Source: Taxawa tesnikishii (nom. ined.) (taxonomy: Eukaryota > Ascomycota > Dothideomycetes > Dothideales). Taken from it: a stretch of DNA of 64,000 nt. Each line of letters starts with the position of its first letter. Position 1 is the stretch's first letter. The stretch is taken from the NCBI GenBank assembly GCA_030247885.1, contig JAPDRO010000016.1:62001-126000 (forward strand), read 5' to 3'. Shown here in pieces: positions 21,515-31,572 of this stretch. A program made the position numbers and the translations under genes. Under the pieces are notes generated by a model. That model ran no database searches. It saw nothing but the letters and a program-made list of their open reading frames with translations, and had not been told where the DNA came from.

Positions 21515-22420
21515 GGCTGACGAGACTACGAACGACGACACGTTATTTGACAATCCGAACTGGTGAGTACTTCCGTTGGAAGGGGGCTTATGGATCTGTT
21601 GACGAAGTTCAGTGTCCGGCCGGTCGACGCTACGTTCGCAAGATCATCAAACAACGGCACGGAGAGAATGCAGAATCCGTAATGATCCAATTCATGAACC
21701 AAGTTCAGATCATGCAAAAAGTTCTCTCATCTTCGACATGTTGCAGATAGGTGCCAAGGCATCGTGTACGTGAAATACAACGGCGGGGGTTTCCGGAGCC
21801 TGGCTTCATCATGCAAGCCGGTTGCCGATGCTGGATCTCCGAAGGGATTGCTTGATTCCCATGAGGAAATGAAACCTCTGCAAGGTCGCTCTAAGTGGAA
21901 ATTCCTTTCCGGCCCTTGTCGATGGTCGAGGCCGCAGAGACCATAAGTTTCTAGATATGGGCTAAGCTTATCTTCAGTTCCGTTTCATGCCTACGGGTAT
22001 TTCGGTGGACCCGGATCCAGCTGTCCGGCATGCAGAATTCAGGAAACTGCTTGGGGTGTGCTCTTTCGCGGACGGAACGGCTTCCAGAGCTCCACTCTTG
22101 TCTTTCGGATGCCTTGCAAGCACCTCAAGGCTTATCCCACAGAGAGACGGTACGCCACAAAGATATCAGCCCCAGCAATATCTTGGTTCACGAAGGAAGT
22201 GTACTTTGTCACGGATCCCGGCAGCGCCTATGATGAGTCTGCAGTCGGCCGATCAACTACTAGCGACTATCCCGCTTCCCTTACCCCGAGGTATTCTGCC
22301 CATGAGGTACGACTAGGAAAACAGACAAGCAGAAAGACTGATGTCTTTTCTCTGGGATGCGTCTTCTATGGGATTCTTTCCACACTCTGGCCGTTGGCCT
22401 TCGCACGTCGGTCGTGCTCC
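21515..22420 (+). pseudogene. Decayed Ser/Thr protein kinase
   Basis: Pieces of a kinase domain lie in order in different plus frames. The glycine loop and ATP-binding Lys region (GAYGSVDEVQCPAG, RKIIKQRHGE) come first. A hydrophobic helix (QFMNQVQIMQK) with SHLRHVADR beyond a frame change follows. The catalytic loop RHKDISPSNILVHEGSV is next (22155-22205), then the activation segment and RKTDVFSLGCVFYGIL (about 22330-22380). The DFG motif reads DPG and the APE motif reads AHE; the usual Lys of HRDxKP is Ser. Several frame changes, an altered metal-binding motif and no C-lobe end make this a relic, not an assembly error. The parent is the fungal kinase group with an HKDIKPSNILV loop. No function remains. 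Confidence 0.7.
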
Positions 22421-22439
22421 GCACAGCACGTACTTGAGT

Positions 22440-23424
22440 GACACAGACGCTGAATTTGTCGGAGGCCGCATGCCATTCATTTAGTGGAGAAACAGGGACA
22501 CCATACCGCTCCGTGGTACGACCTGTGGTCGCGGTACCATGGATGGAGAGGGCTTCAAAGCGGGCAAGCCGAAATGAAGCGGAAGCGTTGACGAAAACGA
22601 GACTGCATTCACGATTACCTGGCCATAAAGAGTTATCCTTCCCAACAGCTGCTGCACACGTAACCCCTCACATGTGCATAGATCATGCAGTCTGACCATT
22701 CCAGATAATCCTCACCCCGCCTCAATCAGTGCCATCTGGCAGTCCAGATATACAGGTTACTACTTCCCGTCCAACCGAACCTCTTCCTCCTCCTCCTCCT
22801 CCTCCGACATGTCAGCGCCTTCTCGTTACAAATAGGCGAGACCAAGCGCCGAGCTGGACCAACCCATTTTCCCGGTCCATTGAGATGCCTGAGCTGCAGG
22901 CACTCGAAGGATTTGTTATCTGACCGAGCGGCAAATTGCACAACCGCCGTGGCGCAACTACACAAAGCTTGTATATATGCCCGAAAGCCGCCGTGAAGAC
23001 CTTGGGTTTCGCTATATAAGAAAGTCCTATCATCACCGTTTTCTACCGATCAAGCGCGCGGGTTTGGCTATATAGCGGCGACGACATGGACTCATGACAA
23101 CACGTGTGCAATGAATATCAGCATCCGAGGGGCGCGCGACGACCCACATCTGCAGATGGCCGGTAAGAAGGGCAGGGACACAGTGTCTCGACTGGGAAGG
23201 AAAAATCCAGAACAGAAAGAGTCAAAAAAGGAAATGTTTTTTTTTCAATTCAAAGGCGGCTATACTAAGAGCAGCCAGCAAGCTCCTGTTTTCCGCTAAT
23301 GCAACTTTCTAGTAGAAAAGGTATCATATAACAAAACGATTACGTCATCCCCCCATCAAGACCACCCACTGGAAAAAAACCCCGACCCCCAGTGCCCCTA
23401 TTATCATCCGTCAACCCAACCCAC
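22440..23424. other. Intergenic with a short CTC repeat
   Basis: Contains a (CTC)n microsatellite at about 22781-22806 and an A/T-rich patch near 23230-23400. No coding signal that I trust; a 64-codon frame over the repeat is low complexity. It forms the 3' flank of the tyrosinase gene. Confidence 0.45.
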
Positions 23425-24578
23425 TCATGCGTAGATGTAGCAGAAGGGTCCATTAATCGTGCTCATAGCGGTCGAGATCTTGATCCCCGGCGCATTAACG
23501 CCCAAATCGATCAGGTCGTCGAGGGTAGTGTTGCGGCTCGGGGGCTGTTGTTGAGCGTGATGGTGCCCGCGATGGCGTTTGTGCGCGCGCTCGGGTTCTG
23601 GTTCTGCCAGATCCACCAGGTGCGGTCGATCTGGGCGTGGTGGAGCCAGAACCATGGGTCGCCTGGGGAGGAGAAGATGTCGCCGCCCGGGTCGCCGCCG
23701 ACCCAGAAGTGGCCGGCGGTGTGCACGCCCAGGAGACCGGCGGCGAAGTCGCCCTGCATGACGGTCTGGAAGTCGCCGATGTAGGGGTAGTTGTTGATGA
23801 GGTTGGTGGAGTTTGCATCGGAGGAGGCGGTGCGGGCGGCGTAGGCGGAGATGTCGCGGCGCAGGCAGCGCGGGTTGTAGCCGAGTCCGTTGGGTTGCGG
23901 GTTGGCGGGCACGTCGTCGAAGACGGGAGCGAGGGGGCCGAGGTTGACGGACATGTTCTTGAAGGGCCCGGTGGTGATGCAGCCACCGCCGTTGCCCGGC
24001 GGGAGGACGATGTCGGGCTCGGCGGCGCTAGGGATCGCGGCGCCGTCGTGGGCCTCGTACTGGCCGTTGCCGCTGATGCTGGTCGCGCTGCCGTCGAAGA
24101 GGGGCGCGTTCAACAGGTCGAGGGCATACTTGCCCCAGTTGGCGTAGGGAAGGTAGCTGTTGTAGCCGCATTCGTTGCGGAGGGCTTGCTCAAAGGTGTA
24201 GATGAAGTAGCGGTGCCAGCTGAGGAAGTTGCCCGTTCCGTGGATGGTCAGGGTCTGGTTGATGTGGGTAGCGACGAAGTCATCGTATCTACTCTTGGCG
24301 CCAGGTGCGAGACTGCCGCTCTTGGATGGCTTGGATTGAAGGCAGAGGACTGCGTTGATGTAGTTCGTCTTCTGCGTGCTGGAGAGGGAGCTCCATTCCT
24401 GGCGGGCGTATCCCTTGCTCAGGGTGCAGCCATTCTGGGGAGGGTTCTTGGTGGCGTAACTCGCCAGTTGGGTGAGGGCATTCTGAGCGAGCTTGTCGGT
24501 ACCGGAGGTGGATGCGGGGGTGAAGGCAACGCCTACGGACAGGAGCGAGGCAGCTGCCCCAAGGAACGAAACGTGCAT
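23425..24578 (-). CDS. Secreted tyrosinase (type 3 copper)
   Basis: A single exon. The N-terminus MHVSFLGAAASLLSVGVAFT is a signal peptide. The CuA site lies around HINQTLTIHGTGNFLSWHRY, with its His residues, and the CuB site around GVHTAGHFWVGG and DPWFWLHHAQIDRTWW. Tyrosinases oxidise monophenols and diphenols to quinones, feeding melanin-like pigments or detoxifying phenols. At about 384 residues it is the short extracellular class without the long C-terminal cap of intracellular fungal tyrosinases. The frame slips by minus one in the G/C run at 23540-23544; beyond it the conserved tail continues (NTTLDDLIDLGVNAPGI, then GPFCYIYA), and one added base restores a length divisible by three. 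I read this as a sequencing error. Confidence 0.85.
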
Positions 24579-27500
24579 ATCTTGGACTCTTGTCTAGATG
24601 TAAAGAATGACGAGAGATTGGATGCAAAGAACGTTGGCTTTAGGAGTCTAAGGGGAACGACTGTGCTGAGTTGCAGGAAACGGACAGCAGCGAGGGCCCT
24701 TGAAGGTATTTGTACAATGTACTGTCAGAGCAAATGTGGAACGAGCGCTCTGCTGCGCCGCCGGCAGTGGTGCTTGACGTACAGTGTACAGTATACGGCA
24801 TCCCGGCACTTCAGACAACAGACCTGTCTGCGAGCCTAGAACGAGGAGATATTAACTTTGATGGACGTGTTTCCTGCATGGGATAAAGGATGCGGAAGCA
24901 GATATGGCAGGGATTGCACGGCAGTGTCCAAGGAAGTGGGCAAGCAATTGGCAAGCGAAGGGTGCTAAGAGCTAAAGCAAAGCAGGCTTGGGTCAGGTTC
25001 AGCGGTTCAGGAAGGCGCGGCGGGTCTCTCGCCGCAGTTTAGCAGCCGTGTTGGGGGCCGGATAGAGGATGGTTAAAGTGTTGGTGCGGATGTTGGTGCG
25101 AATGCAAAGAAGACTTCATCGCGAAGAGATTAGGGCTGCAGATCGCATAGCCCGCACGTGCAACAGAAGTAACCTGGCAGCACTGATTGTTGATGTTTAG
25201 CGCGCGATGAGGGGATCTTGCAGGATGGGTTTCATGGGTTTGGTCCCGGGCAGGCGATTAGCGAGCACAGTACCCTGCAGCATTCATCAGGTGTTGAGGA
25301 TGTGCAGGCAAGCACACAGAAGTGCAGTCCTCGATCCTCGACTGTACACGGTGTGGACGAAAGAACGGTCAAAACAAGCGGGTCAAGTGTGGCTGCAGGT
25401 GAGCCTGAGGACGCAACGGCACGCTCCGGAACGGAAGGGGTTCGTTCGCCTCCAACAGTAAGGGGCAAGGGGTAGGGTAGGCGGTCACTTAGATAGCCGC
25501 ACTACTGCCCCACCCCATAGCTAGCTACCTGTGTCATAGCTACCTGTGTCGCTGCACACAGCCTGAATTGCTTTGGGGCCGAGGTTTCCGGCGAGCACTT
25601 TCACCTCCTCCGGGCAAAGGTCGCAAGCGAGCACTATTCACATGATGCGGCAATAACGGGTAAAAGAAGACCAGATCTGACAATGAGGTAGAGGTGAGGT
25701 AGAGATAGAGGCGGTGTGGTGAAAGCCGTGTTTCCACGTTTCCTTCTCATTGCTATTTCGGCCCCCGCAGCAGTTTGGTGATTCCATTTGCTCTCGGCCA
25801 AAACAAGCGTGACTTGACACCGGGACGGCGCGCATGTCCAGTCGATGAGCGACAGGTTAGTTGTGGGACTAGCGCGCGGCGACACAAAGGTTGTTGACGC
25901 AGAGGAGCAGAGGAGCAGAGGAGCAGAGGTGCAGAGGAGCAGAGGAGCGGAGGTTTTCCTGCGATCGTCCTGTTCCTGTTGGTTGAGTGGCTGAGTCATC
26001 GAGTCCCTGAGTCGCTGAGTCCCTTCCCTCAATCGCCCGACCGGGCCGGACAGCGGAAGATGGCGTGTTGTGGGTCTTCAATCCAGCATTAACTCGACTT
26101 CTCCTACTCGTGTACTCGTCTACTCCTGCAGGGCCACCAGCTGTTCATCCACCGTCCGCCGTCCGCCGTCCGCCGTCGACGTGGCCGAGCATGACGCGCA
26201 GCACGCTACTACACGTATACTCCACGTATACTCCACTTCGACACTTGCTAGCCGGAAGTCTTTTCGTCAGCATAGCAGCATCAACTGCTCCATCAATCCA
26301 GCCTCATGCTCAGTCAAGCCTCCGGCCTCACAGATGTTTGCATGAGAGCACTCTTTGTCCAGGACTTGGAGAGGGTCCCAGGCCATAGCTCGGCCATGTA
26401 CGTGTCGACATCTCGGATACTATCTGCCCATGCGTCGCTGCTGCTTGACGCCGCCAGCACCGTTTTTCGTCGCGGCAAACGTCAAGCCGATTCCTCCGGG
26501 GCGTCGCCTCTGACTTCCGCAAAAGCAGACACGAACGTTGCGAAAAGGCGCAGGAGGAGCGGATCGAGCAGCCACACGGCTTGCGTACTCTACGAAGCCC
26601 GAAAGCGCTATCGATCTTGACAGACGCCTCTGAAGCCCCAGGGCTGCATTATTGCACAAGCCAAGGGCGCCGTCTATCTCATGGCCAGGAACGAGGGTCC
26701 AGATTTCCGAGCGCAAAGATCCAGATACGCTAACCTATTCCCATTCTCAGCCGCTAACATAATGCAGGGTTGGAGGCAGGAATTGAATCTCACGGTCCTC
26801 GGCACACCTTCTTAGGCTGCTCTTGCAGAACTCAGGGATACCGCCAGCGTTCTGTGGAGCGGTCGAGGGCACATGCCATGCTCACCATTCCTGCAATTGG
26901 TGTCCACCTCCGAGTTTGCGGTATCAGACTCCAAAAGCCTTACTCCCGGGGTGGGTCTACTTGTTTGTTCTGCTAAAAACCTTCGCTGCGTCCAACTTCG
27001 AGGCTCTCGGTTTGAAATGCAGATGTCCGATACGCAAATCAAATCAGGGCTGCAGGTTTTTGTTCCATCAATCAAGCCACGCCGAGCGCCTTCCCCGCAG
27101 CCTCCCTTACACCCTTGGCGTCGATCATCCAGACCCAGGACTACTACCCAGCCATCCCACCTTACCTTTCGCCATGCAGGCGTTCCGTGGGGTCGCGCCG
27201 TCCCTCACAGCCGTATCCGTCAATAGCTGCCGCAGCCAACATCCTCTCAAGAGAATCTTCATCGAGCACATCACGTCTGTTTGGATTTGACATTATGCGG
27301 GGCGACAGTTGAACTGCTGCAGTAGCACACAAATGCCTCCTTATCCCATAGCTACAGTATGTAGGTGTAGCAAGCGAGCCGTTGGACCCGTCCATGTCTC
27401 ACTCCACTTCCTCTGCCGGTGTTCCTTTTGTGGTGATAGACGTTGGTCGAGACAAAGTTCACAGGAGTAACAGGGGTATTACTTGACCTTGCGGAACCCA

Positions 27501-27669
27501 GATAACGTCTTCCTTTGATTCCTTGACCTCGTCAACGTCTTTGCTTTTGACGCAGTCCTTCGTTCGCCGCACCACAAAAGGGCAACGGACAGCGGACTTC
27601 GAAGGTCGTGCAGGGTCCCAAGGTCAAGGCTATCGGTCACACCCTCGAACACTCACTCTTGACGGAGAC
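24579..27669. other. Gene-poor interval of 3.1 kb with simple repeats
   Basis: No frame shows a recognisable domain. The interval holds a tandem repeat near 25.9 kb, a (CCGTCCG)n patch at 26152-26176 and a 14-base direct repeat, TAGCTACCTGTGTC, at 25522-25535 and 25537-25550. The ends should contain the tyrosinase and Pth11-like promoters. Confidence 0.5.
25901..25953. repeat. Tandem repeat of an 8-9 base GAGGAGCA unit
   Basis: About six near-identical copies of GAGGAGCA with single-base variants. Unit length is mostly eight or nine, so this is not a translated repeat. Probably a slippage-derived minisatellite. Confidence 0.75.
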
Positions 27670-29383
27670 ATGCCTGCCCTTCTCTACCCCAGGGCTGCCG
27701 TGCCTGGAACGGCAGCGTACGCTGCAGAAACCAAGACTTTCAGCATCCTCAGCTTCACCGGCATCTTCGGTCTGCTTGCACTCGTTGCGGTCGTCCTCCG
27801 CACCTATGTCAGAGGGTCCATGCTGAAATGCTACGGCGCCGACGATGCAGTCATGGGTTCTGCAATGGTCTGTCTTCTATTGAATCTCACATGGTGTGGA
27901 TGTTTCAAGGCTAACTGTACTAGCTTGCTGGTATTGCGGCCTACGTTTGTTTCCTTGGGGAATCTCAATACGGACTCGGTCACCATCTGAGTACCATATC
28001 CGAGCACGATTTGATCACATACAACAAGTACATCTTCGCGCATTCGTTGATCAACGTCATTGGGAATGCCCTGGTCAAGGTCTCTTGCAGTTTACTCCTG
28101 CTTCGTCTTGCGACTCTTACAGTGTATAAGCGTTTCCTCTGGGCCTTCATAGGTACGACACTGTGGAAGCGTCTCGCATCTCGAGCAGTACGGGCTAACT
28201 AATCTCAGTGGCCGTTGTTGCTTACAACGTCTTCTGTCTTGGCACCTTGATCTTCTCATGCATCCCCGTCGCGGCGTCATGGAACCCTGCCTTGATGGCG
28301 AGAGCGAAGTGCTGGAGCCTCAGAACGTACGGCAATCTTGGTGTTCTGAATAGCGCGGTCGGCATGTTCACTGACGTCTTGCTCGCTGTAATCCCCATCC
28401 CGGTCATTATCAAGCTGCAGGTAGACCTCCGAACAAGGATCGCACTTGTCCTCATTCTGGGTCTGGGATTCATTGCATGCGGATGCGGAGCGGTCAAAGT
28501 TTACTACCAGACCACCTTCCTTCAAGACACTGACCGCACGTTCCATGATCGTTTCTTCGTCTGGGCAGCGCTGGAACTCTACGTCAGTATCCTTGCCGCA
28601 TCACTACCCACGCTGAAACCTCTGCTTGCCGCTTTCTTCCAATCTGCCCGCACCGCGATCAGCCGTTCACAGAACGCCTCATCGAACCAACAAAGCTCTG
28701 GTCGTAGAGAAAAGTCTGGCGCGTTGAGCTCCTTCTACAGGAAGCGCATGGACACCCTCAACTCACGCACCTCGTCCAGGGGCGTGCAACTCAGCGAACT
28801 CTACACGCCGTCGCCATACGAGAAATCCAATGAGGATTACTTCGGCTGCCCAACTGCGAGGAGACCCTCCTACGATGTCAAGACGACTTGCAGCCGTTCG
28901 GCATCCGTACCGATGGGCAGGCTATCCGCTGACAATGGACTGAGTATTCCGGGAATGGACGATGCGATCTTGCGGACGACCAAGGTCGTAACGGTGACCG
29001 AGACGAGAGAAAGGTCTGGAACTGGGTGAGTGCCTCCGGACAGAAGCACTTTGGGCCATGGTTTCGAGATCAATCACTGACGTCGACGCAGTCTCTCTTA
29101 CCTGCAACCCAGCGGAGTCTGGTCCTCCATCGGTCCGAATACGGCAAACTCGGACGGCCGCACTACCCCTGCACGTTCCCTTCAGGCAGGAGCTCCCCTT
29201 CCTCGTCGAAGACGGCATGATCCCTTCGCGCACAAAGTCGAGTGGCACGAGGCGGACAAGCATGGACGAGTCCATCCATCCCAAGCAAACAACACCCAAT
29301 GGCTCCGTCGCCAACCTCGTCGCCAAGACCACCTCCGCCGAAAGCTGAGACGACAAAAAGTAAGACTTGGGTGTATGATATGA
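27670..29383 (+). CDS. Pth11/rhodopsin-like seven-helix membrane protein
   Basis: Four exons (27670-27867, 27924-28152, 28209-29025, 29092-29383) give 511 residues. About seven hydrophobic helices are visible: FTGIFGLLALVAVVL, LAGIAAYVCFLG, NVIGNALVKVSCSLLLLRL, VAVVAYNVFCLGTLIFSCIPV, GMFTDVLLAVIPIPVIIKL, IALVLILGLGFIACGCG and the segment with ELYVSILAASLPTLKPLL. This order, with W/C after the fourth helix, is typical of the large fungal Pth11-like/rhodopsin-domain family (PF20684 type), many of which are orphan receptors. There is no CFEM domain. The C-terminus is Ser-rich and cytoplasmic. The last exon is uncertain: a second frame ends at 29348 with ESIHPKQTTPNGSVA, which looks equally natural. 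Confidence 0.75.
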
Positions 29384-30339
29384 TGAACGAAGCAACAATC
29401 GACGAGTCTTGCACCATGAGGAATGATGAGATGATGTATGGCCTGTACCGCCTCGGAACGTTCGTTTCCAGCCTTTCTTTGTTTTTTGGCCGTTGTCGCT
29501 GCTGAGAGCGCGATGAAGCCTGCCTCCGGACGGAGATCGAACTGTTGCTGCTGTGAGCGCGACGTGGAATCCGGAAAGAAGACGACGCCTGGACGAACGT
29601 GGACGCCTACGAAGAATCGTGGAAGAAGCGAGATGGGTCGGTCAAGGCGGGATGGAAGGTTTAGGGATCGGGAGGACAAGGCGTGCCGGTCGGACACGGG
29701 CGTGAATGAGCTACGCAAATGAGAATGTGGACGGACAAATGGGGCAAGCTGGTGTGACGGCATCAGGAGAGGGCTGGATGGGAACGCTCGCTTAGATATG
29801 AAGGAACGAGATGAACGATCAATCACTCTACATTCTCCGCTTCGTGTGTTCTCGTCATTTTCAGACTCGCTGCAGTATTTTCAAGTCTGTGATTGAAGGA
29901 AGGGAGATGGAAGCGAAGAGTGGGGAGAGAGGGAGAGAGTGAGAGAGGGGAGAGAGGGAGAGAAGGAGAGAGTCAGCGCGGCCACAGCAATGAATGACAA
30001 CCGAGGCTCTGCGGGAGTGGCCGCGCACCCGCAGCAACGAGCAGGGGTCTACAAGGCGTGGAGGGTAAACATCAACCCGCAGGGAAGACAAAGATACAGA
30101 TAAACTCCCACTTCTCGCGTACGCTACAGTACCACAGTTGCAGGCAACAACCCTCTTCCATTCTCAACCGCTTACTTGGTCACATATTCCCTTCGCTTTT
30201 TCACCTTCTCACATCAAGGAACAGACCAAGGTGCGCATTCCAATCACCTCTCGCACCCCATCAATCACCCCGCTAACACTAGGAATGCCCGCAGTGCACC
30301 CACCATCCATATAGCCTCAGCCAAGGGCCCCATCTCACA
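29384..30339. other. Intergenic with a purine-rich tract
   Basis: Separates the Pth11-like gene from Mob1. A GA-rich tract at 29922-29971 has almost no pyrimidines on the plus strand. It lies about 370 bases upstream of the Mob1 ATG and may be part of its promoter. No gene seen. Confidence 0.45.
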
Positions 30340-31572
30340 ATGGCCACTTTCATGCAAACAATGTTCGTCGCAACCTCTCCTCCGCGTCCCTCTGCTGCAA
30401 AACCCCTCCACCCCATCCAAACCAACGTCCTCGCCGAGCCCGCCTGGCCAGAGAGCCCCCAATCCATCTACCAATCCCCGCTCCAGAAGCACTTTCGAGA
30501 TGTCCTGGAGCACGCACCCACCTCGCCCGCATCCCCGCGAAGTCGTGCGAACAAGCATGAGGATACGAGTCAGATTCCCAATCCACCTTGCATCTTCAAC
30601 GCCAGCACGGCTTCACCGCGGCGATATGTTGGGAGAGGTGGTGCAGGGGATGGGGATTGGTTTCATGGACACGATGGATTTGATGTCGAGACGGACGGCA
30701 AGGCTGACCTTTTACCCTACGCAGCAACAGCAACGCCCGCACGCGCGCCGCTTTCAAGCCCGCTAGGACGCAGAAGGGAACGAATAGCTGGCAGCTGAAG
30801 CAGTTTGCCGAGGCGACGCTCGGAAGTGGGAGCTTGAGGAAGGTGGTTAAGCTGCCCGAGGGCGAGGATCGGGATGAGTGGTTGGCTGTCAACGGTGAGT
30901 GCTGCCGCCCGTGTAACGAGCTGAGTCGCACGTCGAAAGAGAGAGACAAAGGAAGGGAGAGAGACACATGGACAAAAGGTCGGACGGACGGATGCTGATA
31001 CGGGCGAAAAACAGTCGTCGACTTCTACAACCAGATCAACCTTCTCTACGGCGCCATCACGGAGTTCTGCAGCCCGCAATCCTGTCCAGAGATGAAAGCA
31101 ACCGAGGAGTAAGTCCATCATCCTCCGATCCCCCCTCTTTCCCCCTCACCAACACAACCCACTAACCCACCTTCCTTCCCAGATTCGAATACCTCTGGCA
31201 CGCGCCCCCGCCTTCCCCAAACCCACCCGCTTACCCGCACCCACCTACATCTCGCACCTGCTCACCTGGGTCTCCTCCCTCATCTCCGACAACACCCTGT
31301 TCCCCACCTCTCCGGGCGTGCCCTTCCCGCCTGCCTTCCAGAGCACCATCAAGCAGATCTTCAAGCGCCTGTACCGCATCTACGCCCACATCTACTGCCA
31401 CCACTATGGCGTCATAAGGGGTCTAGGTCTCGAAGCGCATCTGAATACGGGCTTCAAACATTACGTGCTCTTTGTGGAGGAGTTTGGACTCGCGGACGAG
31501 GGCAAGGGGAGGAAGGCGGAGTGGTACGGACCGTTGGGGGAGTTGGTGGAGAGCATGTTGAAGAGCGATTAA
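30340..31572 (+). CDS. mob1: MOB1 kinase activator (mitotic exit/septation)
   Basis: Four exons (30340-30362, 30725-30894, 31015-31108, 31183-31572). The first is only 23 bases (MATFMQT) and precedes a 362-base intron. The joined start, MATFMQTINSNARTR, agrees with the fungal Mob1 N-terminus. The body has [37 protein letters not shown] and [20 protein letters not shown]. The zinc site uses the Cys pair of EFCSPQSC and the later His pair. Mob1 binds and activates the NDR/LATS kinase (Dbf2/Sid2) for mitotic exit and septum formation. The frame slips by minus one in the C5 run at 31205-31209. One added base gives 225 residues, the usual length. Mob1 is essential in yeasts, so I take the break to be a sequencing error. 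Confidence 0.9.

Noticed and set aside
23637-24839. A 400-codon plus-strand frame over the tyrosinase gene
   Set aside because: It is the antisense shadow of a GC-rich gene; the product is Gly/Val/Ala/Glu-rich with no domain, while the minus strand encodes a clear tyrosinase.
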